NCBI RefSeq assembly: GCF_027744825.2
Contig: NC_071347.1
Span: 20,408,001-20,472,000 of the forward strand
From: Synchiropus splendidus
Taxonomy: Eukaryota; Chordata; Actinopteri; Syngnathiformes; Callionymidae
Direction of reading: 5' to 3'
Length of the DNA stretch: 64,000 bases
A program made the position numbers and the translations under genes. Shown here piece by piece: positions 26,001 through 39,000 of this stretch. The first letter of the stretch is position 1. Every line of letters starts with the position of its first letter. The notes below the pieces were generated by a model that saw only the letters and a program-made list of their open reading frames with translations, was not told where the DNA came from and ran no database searches.

Positions 26001-29000
26001 GAGTCGCTCATACTTAAAGCCATGTTTGACTTAGCGTAACGTTTTGGCAGAAAAAAAGCACAGTAAATTCCAGACTAAAGAGCACACGGAATGCTCGTCG
26101 CACCCACTAAATTTACAAAGGAAAATAGATTAGCTGTCTAAAATCCGTGGGTGCAGTGGTGCTGTCTGTCCCGTAGTAAGGTCAGTGGTGCACTAGGCTT
26201 AAAAATGCATGAGGATCACTTCTTAACTGGTTTTGAAAACGGGCTCCAGCATGGAGACTCACTCATGAAACAAACTGGGAAATGTTGGATGACGTTCGCT
26301 TAACAACTACTTTGTTCAACAAGACAACTGCAACTTGTGTTACACCAACTTTCACAACATGATGCTTGGATGTTTTTTCTTTTCACCTGTGCAAAGTAGA
26401 AAAAATGTTTAGGAAGAAAATGTATGCATGAAATTAATTTTTGTTGCCCAAAAAAACTAAAGAAACTCCCTAAAAGAACATTAATACTTAAAGATTTCAA
26501 TACCACCACCCAGACACTAAGACAACTTCTACACCAAAATAATAACAATAATAAGCTTAGCTTATAGCGAGGCCTGTGGAACAAAAAGCCAAACTGAAGA
26601 ATGACGAGGCAGAACAGATTTGTATTCAGCTGCTCGACGGAGCCAACAGAAGGATTACTTAACTGTCATGTAAGATGGGAACTGATGAAGCTGCAAAGCT
26701 ATTGAGGTGTTTCAGTCTGCAAACCCAGCATCAATTTAAATGGGTGCGAGTGTGTGCAAGTGCGTGTGCATGCATGTGTGCGTAGACACATACCCTGCAT
26801 TCAAAAAGCAGACACCTCCCTGTTGAGTCCCGTACGGCTCTCTGATCTCCCTCCACCAGCTCTCGTCCTCCAAACAGGCACACAGCTGGAAGTCACGACC
26901 AAAGCCATTAGTGTAAAACGACACAACCATAACATCATGCGATATTTACATCAGAATAATTACGAATATTAGAGAACAAAAAACAAATGAAAAACAATAT
27001 TTTGCTTAAAGTCAATGCTATATGCTGAGGCGGCGATAACTGACGTCAGAGTAACAAGAAGGAAGGGCAGTAGCGAGTCAATTAAATTTACACAGTAAAA
27101 GAGTGACTAGAAAGGACAAGATGAGTAATGACTTTATCAGAGATCACATGGACAAGTTTGCCAACAAACCCAGACAGCTGAGACATACAGAGAGGAGAGA
27201 CATTGTCGGAAGAAGAGGGAGACAACCAACGAGGCTCATGATGAATGAGTGCATGACGTGTGACTAGAGCGGAATGGAGAGGATGAAATCGCTCTCTGCT
27301 CTGTGGTACAATACCAGACAGATATCTGAAGCTACTTGAACAGATCACTGGATTGACAATATTTTTTAACTGGCTAAAAAGGATTTTAAACAGCGCCCCC
27401 TGGCACCAATATTCGTCCTGCTGATTACACATCATCTGAAAAATGAGCTTGAGTGCTCCAGGTTTGAAAGTCAGACACTTTCTCTTTCAATAATTCCTTC
27501 ATTCATCTGGTTCTTTCTCCCTCGGGATAAGTCCAAATGGTCATGTGACCCACCTTGACCCGATAAAAGCTTTTATTAAACAGCCTGTATGTGATTTTCA
27601 CTTTCGGCTGCAGCGCTACTCACACACACTCATTCACACACATTTTAATCCCAGCGCCGCAAACTCATACGACCTCGCCTCAATCCCTGCTGCCACGCTG
27701 CAGAGGTGACCAACATCAGAAGGTGACGGATGTTTATATGGGCCAGCTTGATGTGGATTCTACTCCCTCGGTCTGCAAGTGGTCAACAGCACAGATGAAT
27801 GCACTACAGCTGCCCACATCAGAAGCTGATGTAGCAGTGCTGACACAATGTTTCATATGAGTGAGCCTTCACATTTTAATGACGATTTCTCAACATGCGA
27901 TTCCTGTTCTCCCCTCAATGCGGATTGTGCCAGGGGAACAATGACGTCATGACTAGTCAACTAATGAACCAGTCAGCGTTTAATTTAATAGTTGACGATC
28001 GTCGACTCAGTGAGAACAAGCGCTAGTTATCATTGATAGCTTATGCACGTTCAATGCCAATGTGAGTTGCCATCCTAAGACTTGGATCATCATCAGATCC
28101 ACGTTCAAAACAATTTACAAGATTTAGTTCCATGTTTCACTTTGTCACTCCCTAAACTAAACGTATGCCATGTGTTTCACATATTATTCAACGTTGATCA
28201 TGTTGAAGTCCGTTGAATTCAGTGGAGTGATGAGACGCTCCAGTCTGCAGTGTTGCAGACACACAGACCAGGGCCACGTTACTGGTGGCATGAGCCACGT
28301 AAAAAAAAATATAGAAGTCAAATAAATGGCACACACATTTCTATCTACACCGCTTATTTTAAAAATACATGCGACATACGCTGGACGCAAACCAGCAACC
28401 TTGTGACACACAGGGATGTTCTTTACTGCTGTACTGCCACATGACCAGCTGTTCAGCTGAGCCTAACAGCCTCACATATTTGTAGGATGTGGCTCTTTTC
28501 AGCAACACGGTAAAACAATGTGGCTCTTAATCTCTGATGGGTTGGCCACTCCAGAAGTAGAAAATTCACCACCAAGTTTAATCATCTCATTCTAACTCTT
28601 GGGGATGAGAGAAGTGGATGTCACCCCAGTTTGTGCTTCACGCTATTCGACATGTTCTGAGGCACTAAAACTCATTGACATCACGCTCATTTTCTGAGGC
28701 TCATGGTGCCAACCATCTGTGTGAAGAAGCTGGTGGAATGTTTCATGTATATGCAGGAGTATGGACTCATCGACGCAGGCCTGTTAGGAGGTAACTTAGC
28801 AACACCGCCAGAGCTGCGGTCAGACTGTCCGGCAGCACCTGAGGAGGTGGCGAGCTAAACATGCTGTGTGTTTGTGTGGGTGACCAGATCTGTGGGGGGC
28901 GAGGGGGTCAAGGTGGGCCACTTACGCTGGCACTCCTTGCAGCAGGCACCTCGCACGTAGGCAGGCAGGGTGCCGGCTGGACACTGGGGAGGAGGGCAGG

Positions 29001-32000
29001 AGACGACTTCACACTGAACGCTTCCATTCTGGGGGAGAAACAGGACAACATGAAGATCATAAAATGTGATAAACCTCAGATTACATGAGTACATAAATGC
29101 AGCAGCATCTCCACAAGCTGATGGAGCAGAGTCTGTGCCAAGCATAACTGCAGCAAAAACCCATGAGGCAGCATGGATGCTGATTATAAACGTTGCAAAA
29201 GTAATGTAGCAGTTTGTGTGCCAAGACACAAGTCGAGCAAAAGGTAATGCAGCAGTGCTAATGTCAAGCACAAATGTAGTAAAGGAGGAGTAGAAAGTAG
29301 AGGTAAGATAATAAGATTCTCGTAAAAACCAATGAAGTGAGGCAGCTACATTGCAATATCTTAAGTAGAAATGTGGAAGCTATGTATAAGACGTAGTTAA
29401 AGTCAAGGTTAGCTACAGTAAAGTTAAAAATATATAGAAGGAAGAAGATTAACGTGAAAGCATCAAATTCTTTAGCATCCAAGTGAACACTAAATATTCC
29501 AAAAAATGTTATTAAAGAAAGTTCAGATGGACAGAAGTAGCAGTTTGTATGAACGGGCTGCTTTAAAAGCAGGGATTAGGAGTTGCAGCTGCTAAACCAC
29601 AGTACACAAGCAAGAAAGTAGGCTGGATAGACAAAAAGAAAAAACAGGGTTTAACATATTAAAGAGGCCCTAATATGCTTGTACACATTTAAGAGTTATC
29701 TAAAGCGCCAACAAGAGGAAATGTCAGCTTCACCTGGCTAGAGGGGCGTCTGCGTATCCTGGCGACACTCAGAACTGAAAAACATTGAAACTGGCCCTAA
29801 TCTTCCAATCAATAGTGCTTGTATATCGCCTTGGCCGCTGTGCCATCATACTGGGTTCCATGAAAAGGGTGTTTCTCCCTGGTCATTTTGGTGAATTAGA
29901 CCATCGTGGATGACACATTTGTTTTCAGGCAAACTCTCACGGTTATCCACATCTTGCCACACATGAGACACAGGGGTCGACGCGGCATAGAAGATCCTTG
30001 TTATTGGAGGGACAAGTGATGGCTGGCATGCCCCCAAGCCACTAAAGGGCTTGCAGGTGGACACCCTGTCTCAAAATCCTAGCTAAAAGCCTAACCATAA
30101 CATACAGGTACACTAGTGTGACAGAATACAGTAGTTTACTTGTGTTAAAGCTGCTCTAAATGCTTTTGTGATTCATATTTGTGATCAGTTCAACCCCTGA
30201 CAAATGGCTCATCTGCCATTTCCGTAGTCCTTGTCACTCTTTCGATGTAAACGGAGCATTTCGAACAAGGCAGCCATTTGTAAACATTAACTTGTTATAA
30301 CTTTGACATCACAAACATTACAATTTGTTTGATACAAAGCTGTTCTATTAGTATGTGAGAACGAAAAGCACAAGCCACCAGTGTAAAGGCTGGAGACTCA
30401 TTGACACATTGATTTAGTCCTCAGGTGAGTCCTTATAGACTGGCAACATCTCTGACCTTCCACAGCCACAGACCTGACTAGCTGGGAAACGTTAATATTC
30501 CATAGGTGAGTAACATTTAAAACGTATTTCATCCCTGGAAATGATTCATTATGCAGCAGGAAGTCTGACCTTTAACCTGACTGTGACTGGCTGAGGTGCT
30601 CACTGCTCACGCGAGAGTTAAATACTGTTGGGCAGATAGAGTTGGAGGCAGACATGGCTCCGCCCACAGTAGCATGTCTCCACGCCACTAATTAGCTTCC
30701 ACGCTTGACAGCTCGGCGACGGCGACATGCGCGTGGCTGATCCGCATAATTGATAACATCTTAATGCTCGACCTTTGAATTTTTAAAGGCCAGGGATAAT
30801 TACCACACATCAGGTGAGAACATATCTCCTCTAATTCCTTAATTGCAGGCGCCAGAATTGCCACGCAGCATTCCCACCGATAGCAGCGACTCTGTTGGAT
30901 GACGGTTTGGAACAGATCCTGACGATAATTATCATCTGTCGGGAGCAATTAGCTGCAGAGAGAGACGTTATTTCCTGGTTCTGCTGTGAGCAGAGTTGTT
31001 TGCTGCTGGTCTTCACACAGAGGCTTATTTACGGCAACACCCAGCAGCAGGAGCTACAGGCTTCACCATTCATTGTTCACATCTGCGATATGAAGATGGA
31101 TCACCCCCACTTTTCGAAAGTGATTCAGGATTCTGTTCGCTTCGTCTCTGGCAATTACTGGGAGAAAGTGGACCAGCAACTCCACAGTTGAAACAAAGGA
31201 GGCGTACAGAAGGGATCGGCAGGAACAGTAAGCTGCTCACTGACAGTATTTGTCAATAAGAATTGTGGTCATCTCCAAAGTGAATTAACCAAAACTGAGA
31301 CTGATCCAGACAAAGAAGATTCCGATAATAGTGTCTCACCTTAACTAAGGGTTCTACCCTAATTTACTTAAAGATTCTAAGCATCTAAGCTGATTAGACT
31401 GGCGCGGGAGAAAAGTGTGATTACATGGACCCGCTCGAGCTGCTCAGAGCTCTGGATCGGGGATTATTGGACCACTGTGGTGTGTAATGTGGACTCTGGG
31501 GAGCCGCCGCTGTTGGCTCGCCACTCGGGTTCTGTCAGTAACAAGGCCATTGAAATAACAGCAACACAAAATGCCAACAATTGGAACTCGATTCCCTCAA
31601 AGCCTGCCCCTCACTAATTTGATGAATAGAAACAAAACATATGACCTCACACATTTTGTTTGTGAGTAAACACAATAGTACTGGCCGACACAAATAAGTC
31701 CTCCATTAAAATGGAACATGTGCTCTTTATTCTCACCGTGCACGAGCAGTTCCTGCAGCCATCTGTCCAGCCCTCGTCCTCTCTGTAGACCACCCCCTTG
31801 ACACTGCAGGTCCTCTCACAGTAGCAGCCATCCAGTCCGTTCATCTTCTCCTCGGCTCGAGACAGCTGCTCAGCCCCGGCCCGACAAAGGAAAAGAACAA
31901 GATGAGGGTCTAACTTAAGGAGTGTCTTGCTCATGTCTCATATGCAGATCATCTGCTTAGTGGTGATGAAAACAGGTACAGAAGGTTGCCCTGTGATGGA

Positions 32001-33013
32001 CCAGAAACCTGTCCAGGGCATCCCCAGTCTGTAGCCCAGTGTAGCTGGAATAGGCTCCAACTCCAGATACATGGAATGACTTCTATATTTCATCTTAGTG
32101 AAGTATTACAATCAAGAGCGGAAACTGAAAAAAGGAGAAACCAGAAGCCTACCTTGTTGGAGGTTCTGGCCAGGACGTCCTGCAGCTCCATGATCTTCTG
32201 TACCAGACCATGGAAGTCGTTGCAGGTGGGGCATGCTGGCAGAGGGAAGGAGGAGTCAGCTCGGTTGTCACTAATAAATCTCATAGAGGTTTTGTTTTTT
32301 GGTTAAATGTAACACAGACTACTTGAAACAGTGTAACAGGAACACAAAATATTAACTTTGGTGAACAACAGCCATTATATTTAAGCATTCCCAGCTGCTG
32401 AAAGCGATGGTGAACAAGTTTTTTGGGGCTTTATTGCATTCAATCTGTACATGAGCTCCAGGATCAGTCAGACACTCACTTCTGTTGAGGTCGGGACACT
32501 GAGAGATGTAGCCCTGCGGCATCACCAGGATCTCCACGTCCTGCATCACCCCCTGAACACAGTGAAGAGATGAGAAGAGACACAGAAGGTTCAGAGTCAA
32601 ACTGTGTTTCAGCCACCTCCTGCCACTTCCTGGAGAGAAGCTTCCGACTGTCTGCTGCAGTGGAGAGTCACATGCACAGCCAAACTTAACTCTCTCTGTG
32701 CTCCGATTTTTTATCAACTCCTCCCTTCCCTTTTTCTCTCCCTCATCTTACCCCAAAATCAACTCTCCTCCTTCTTGATCGACTGTCTATTCCTATTTGT
32801 CCTCCTTTCTCAATCTTTTTATCTGCTGTTCTTCCTCTTCTCTGCTTGTCTAGCAATTAATCTTGTCGTTCTCCTGTTCTCCATCTTTTTCTCTCCTCGT
32901 TTTCATCACTCGTCATCCTCTATTTCACTCCCCACCCCCACTTCATCCTCCCCCTACAGGTCCTCCATGTCTCCTTCCTTCTCCTACTTCACCTCCCTCC
33001 ACCTAATAAAAGC

Positions 33014-33044
<31 letters not shown>

Positions 33045-36000
33045 CTCCTTCAAACAAATCCTTGCTCGCCACTCACCCTCCTCCATCCTTTTGTTTGTCA
33101 TGCTCTACCCATACACACTGCTCATCTTCTCTCCTCCTTTTCTTCTTACCTTAGACCACTTTCTATTGTCCTCCACTTTTCTATCGATCTATCCCTTCTG
33201 TTTTTTCAAATCTCGCTCCTTATTCTTGTTTCCTAATTCCATCTGCCCGTCCCAACTACTTCCAACAATCCTGTCCTGATCTCAACATCAGCTACACTCT
33301 CTCACATTCCCCATCTTCTCTCCCTATTCTTCTCCTCTTTTTTGCTCATGTTCTCTTTTTTTCTTCCTCTTCCTTGCCTTCCTCCAAAACTTCAGAGGAG
33401 TTCAGAAGAACTCACGGGTTATTGAAGCAGCAAGACATTTTAAGAACTAGTTACTTCAGTTTCCTTCCTGTAAAGAAAATAAAAAAACTCTCTTAATGAG
33501 TTGGGGCGTGTTTCCATGACGACGGCACATCTGTGCACATTTTTACGTGTTCCGGAGGACCAGAAAGCAATCAATTTGGACATAGAAATAAAATTGAGGC
33601 TGGATCTCCCGCTTGTGACACAGATATAAAACTTTAGCTTGCGGTGTATTAGTGTGTGTTAGTGTATGTGCAAGCTCTTAAAAGAACACACATCAGTCCA
33701 GGAGCTAATCAAACCTCCCGAACCACGAAGCTCTATGTGAGCCTTTGACATGATAAGTGGGCGACATCTAAGAATTCTTTCATCCACCAATTAACACACA
33801 CACACAAACACACACTTGCACGGTGTGCGGTCAATAACAACAATAGCCCAGTCCTTGTGCAGAAACACTCATGAGCCAATGTAAGACAAGATGAATAGGT
33901 ATTTTGCCGAGCATTGGATTTTCAAAATAGTATAATAATAGTAATAAGGAGCAAAAGATTTCCACAGGCTGGAATGATGATTGGATGATCCACAGAGCAG
34001 GTGAATATTCTCAGTAAGAAAGTTAGTACACAAGCGGAGAGTGTCGGATGTTCTATCAGGAACTAAACTGGCTCCGTTTATGAGGTGAGCAGATAACCAT
34101 TTTCTCATGTTCTCTCTCTCTCTCTCTTCATGTTCATTGAGTGGCTGCACAGTTGTGCATTTCGGACCTTGAAGAAGCCGTGAGCTGCATTTCTCTGTCC
34201 GAGCCAGAAGGTGGCATCCTCTGGTATGTCCATGTAGGGGACCTCCACAACCCGCTCATAGATCCTGCCGATGACAAACTTGATGAGACTCTACCAAATC
34301 TCTCAGTCAATGTGGGGTCAAGCTACAAAGCCGGAGCTTTGCACCAGCCAAAAAAGCTTTGTCTCCAACCTGTTACAGTCCACGTGCAGGACCACATGTG
34401 AGGCGCTGACCGCCACCGACACCTTGTGCCACTGATCGTCGGCCAGACTGTAGGGAAACACCTCAGTGTGCGGTTGTTGACCTTTGGTCCTATAGTGGAG
34501 ACGCACCTCGCTGCGCTGGCCACTGCTCTCCAACTCCAGGAACCTGTAAAGGAAGTGAAGAGATTTGGTGTCAGTTCTAGGCAGAGGAGTCTCAGCCAAG
34601 TAAGACCACTGAGACTAAAGATCAGTCTTGAGTGAGTCTTCATCCACTATAACTGGACTTGGAGTCCAGGTAGCTGGGACAAACGCAGGAAACCGAATCT
34701 TATGATACTGCCTCCAAACCCCGCGGGAGGACCACTTAATGTTTGATGAAACTGTCATATAAACCACTAGAGGGTGCTAATATTTGAATTTCTGGTATCT
34801 ACTTCTCCCCCTGAGTCATAATCGAAGAGAATTGTGTCATCAACAGCCTCCTCGCGCACTGAAGCTTCATCGTTGACTGACTCCTCATTGAGATCCCAAA
34901 TTAAAGCTCCGGCTTCACATTAATGCATGTGAACTGTGGGGCGACCTAATCAGCAGCAAAGGCGTACGGTGGTCTCACTCTTTAATCAAAACCAGATTGC
35001 AGTTCTGCTCATCCAACGGCTCAGTTAGCTGAAGCTATTGGAAAACATTAACATGCTAACGGCAGACGGAGCCTCATCGCTTCTCGGACACTCAGCTGCT
35101 CCACGGACTGAGAAGAATGAGCTACACACTTGCTGGAACAATGAGCTTCCAACCAGACGATGGAAGCCTGACGCACTGCACTGTAGGATCTTTGTCTTCT
35201 GCTCGGACCCAGCTAGTCAGGGTTGGAGGGCCTCTGCCAGCTGTTGCTAGATTAGCTTGTAATCTTGCACCAAGCTCATGTCGCATATAGCCTCTGTGTA
35301 CACTTTAGCTCTGGTATGCACTTTTTTTATATCTGCTGAAACCACTATTTTTCCGATAAGACACCAGAGAAACAGGAACTCCCTGATGGGGAATTTTCAA
35401 TCCAACAATAACATTGCCATCTGAAGTCTCTGCTATGCTAGTCTTTTCACTAATTGGTTTTCCACTTAACTACTTAGCAACATTAGCATCAGGACAACTT
35501 TCACCCTGAATAGAAAGCTTCACCCTACAACAAATGAAGCGTATGAGCGGTGTGTCTCCCCTGGGTTTAGACTTGCAGGCTAGAGGAAGGAACATGCGGC
35601 ACCTGTTCTCCGACTGATGGATGGAGAGGATGACGCCAGAGTTCAGGTGCTCCTGTTTCAGCGTCACCAGAACGGTGAACTCATTCTTCCCTCTCAGCTT
35701 CTGGAACATTCGCTCCGACACATCTGGATGAGCCTTGAGCTCCCGGGAGGAACCTGGAGAACAGAAAGAACATTAGATGTCGATCACCTGGTACTCCATC
35801 ATCAATGTCACTTCCACCTTATTGTGATCACTCAAGTATAAACCAGTGTAGTAGCAGAGTTTGGGGTGAAAATGTTACCAAGAACTAGATTTTCTTGATT
35901 AAAATAGCAGGTAGATGACCAAAACCTCAAATGTGAACACATGGCGGACATGAATAGTAACGACATTGATGAATGTTTCATCACAATCAGCGGTGCCTCC

Positions 36001-39000
36001 TGAACACAAGTGGCATCCATAATTAAAACCCAAAACGGAGCAGACCTTTGTGAGAGCTACAAAATCTGCTGTCATGACACTTTTACTGAGCACTAAAGGT
36101 CATAAACGGGTCTGATGTGGGCCTTAGTGCTGGTCATTATTCCGGAGCAGATCCCTGGTTCTGGTCCTCGCCCACCAGCCCGCCCCACGCCGCTGCTGGT
36201 GCTGTTTTAATGGAAGCATCAATAAATGATGATGTTCTCAGAAGCAATCACATCAAAGATTTCACTTCCAGCTCGGGGAGTCATGCGAGGGGGTGGGTGT
36301 GGGGGGGCACTAGGAAGCTGGCGGGATCTCCTCTTCAACGTTATTTATTTACACACAGTGAAATAAGCCAATTATCACGACGCTATCCACGACGAGGACA
36401 CGGATCGAGGGGCGCTGGGATGAGCTTCCACAACCACAGTAGGCTTTCTCAAACAATTTTAGGATCACATCAGCCATGTTGATGAGTCAGCTGTGTAGAC
36501 ATTGTAATGAGACTAAAAGACATCTGGTGTCACTCCACCCACCAAGGAGGGAGTCACCTACATCAGCGATTCATTCCAAACTCCACACTGTCTAATGATT
36601 GCTGATAGTTCCACATCAGATCTAAAGATACACGAACGTGCCACCCTCAGTCCAGAATGCCACTGTAACTCATCCACAGGTACAAGTACAAACTGTGATA
36701 GTGTTGCAGAACTCAAGACCGTTGCAAGACCACAGTTGGTCTTCATTTTCAGTCAAGACCAATAAAGAAGCTGCCGTGATATTTAAAATAAATCTCAAAA
36801 GTGTTAAATTCCAGACCAATTTAAGACTTATTTTTGAAGATTCACCACCTGATGCTGCCTTCATGCACCTCATTTACGTAACTGATGAGAGGGAAAAGTC
36901 AGCTGAAAATGCAACCGTAATAGAAACAACAGTTATGACAATCAAACATCGAGGGATTCGATTTCGGTGGGGTTCTGTGGGTTTGTTTGGATTTACAATG
37001 TATGTGTTGAGTATTCAGATTGGTTGTGGTCTTGCCCCATCAAAGTCTTGGTCTCAACTGCAACACTAGTGTGGCTCCAGCCTCCCACTGGCCCGGAACT
37101 ACCAGGGGAAGGCAAAGAAAACATGAAAATGCATAATTGAGTTGACTATTTTTTTTGGAAATACTTTACAGTGACTGCAACAGTTATCCAAGGACCTGTG
37201 CCTTGCTCAGAGTACTGAGCCGGACACTGATATTACACTGAATAGGACAAAACACACGGCCACAGGGACAAGAATTGCAGAAGGTGAGAAGCAATCAAAT
37301 GTATTTGTTGAAAAAAAGTGAAGTGACTTAAGCTGCACCAGGAATCCCCTTCAGTCCTCAGAGAACAAACTTGTCTTGTCAATGAGAAATGTGGACAGTA
37401 GACTAAATGGCTGTCTAATGCGTAGCTGGAGCTTTGTGATTTACTGGAACTGGAACGGCAATGATGGGAGATGACCACAAAAGATATTCAGTTCCTCCAT
37501 AACTAGCCAGGGTGATTTTTGGTTAAACAATGTTTTTTAAGGCAAATAATTCAGTGTCAGAATAATCCCACAGCTTGCATCTTTGCCCTTGAATTTCTGT
37601 GAAACCATAGATCTTGTTGCGTCTGTTAATCTGCGGTGGGAAGCAGGTTAGATTTTGGCGTGATTTCTTCCTCCTCCACCATCACTCGGGTGTCACTGGC
37701 CGATTACGGACAGATGGTCAAACTGAGTTCTGACGTTAATAATCAGCTGCCATCAACAAATCTGCTTTGGCTCCAAATCCAGGACTCCGTCACCAGTTTC
37801 ACTCAGTTCTATTTATGTGTTTGGGTTCTGAAAGACTTTTCCGTCCACGTGAGATGGCAGCACATTTGTCCTCGCAGGTGTCACCGGGTGTTGCCAGGTT
37901 GCCCCATATTGTGTGTGTAATGGAGTACAGGAGACGCTTCGACCGGCTCGAGGGGAGCAGGTGTCAGGGCGGCTCCTCTCCCTGAGAAGGTCGACTGTCT
38001 GGAGGGAGGGGAGGGTGCGGGATCAGTCGCTGTTGTGCTCTGGCAGCGAGCAGAGTCAACATTCAGGAGGGAAGGAAGGTCCTCACGCCTGCGAACATCC
38101 ACTGATGAGAATTTGAAACTGTACTCTCAAACCACTGATCAGTCAGACTTGGCAAACCTCTCATCATTTTCACATCTCCAACTGCCAACTCTCATCCCGC
38201 CATCCTCACCCAGCACACAAACAGCAGCCTGTCCTTCTCATACCTCTCCTGAGCTTCTCAAGCTATAACAGGACACAACTTATCACACTGCCCTGGTGTT
38301 CATCATCTGTGGCCTATGGCACCTCAGAATAACAGAACTGGCTGTTCACCTCTGCACTGCTTCCAACCTTCCAGACCACTCACTGACCTCTATCTTTCTT
38401 GCGTCACTAAATTATAATATTTTAAAGCACTCTAACTTCACTTCTATATTGAACATCACCCACCTCTGACCTCTAAATCGTCCCTGCCACAACTCCAACT
38501 CTCTGACCTGGAACACATCCAACTTCCCACAGGTCCAATCTCCAACACCCAGGCAGCTCCTTCTTCAATGACCTCTGTTTTCAAATGCGCTCTATAAATA
38601 AATGACTTTGGAACTTTGATGTGTTTCAGAGGAGAGTTGAACAGGAGGCTGTGGAACTGTTGTTTGTGTGTGTCAGAGAGAGACAGCCGGTCACAGGATG
38701 ATCAGAGGGCTGCTGGGTGCAGCCGTCCTGGAGGTGTCCTTGGTTGACTAGAGTGGAGACACAGCAGGGGGCTCGCTGCTGAAAACACACCGACTTAGCA
38801 GTGGAAAAATCAGCGCCATCCTCAATCAGGGATCTTGTGTGTAATGAAAGGTTTGCTGTCCCCGGAGAGTCTATTATGATCCCTCTGGAGTGAGATTCTT
38901 TCACCAACTCTCCATTGTTGTGACCAAAATATTGCAGGGAGAAAAAGACTGCAGCAGTTGAGAATGACATCACTCAGTTTGCAAAAAACAACAGGAACTT

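Larger units (their letters stand above)
26886..28925. other. nell2 intron 9
   Basis: Holds dispersed repeat copy B (27940-28012) and a probable hAT end at 28486-28554; no coding evidence. Confidence 0.7.

Noticed and set aside
26736..26930. 64-codon frame through nell2 exon 10
   Set aside because: Incompatible with the phases of exons 9 and 11. The frame one base over restores a clean VWC match.
32604..33236. 210-codon open frame on the plus strand
   Set aside because: It lies in a pyrimidine-rich tract and encodes only S/L/F/P-rich low-complexity sequence; lack of stops follows from base bias.
36638..37069. 143-codon plus frame in nell2 intron 2
   Set aside because: No domain, ordinary composition, no splice context or conserved pattern; likely chance.
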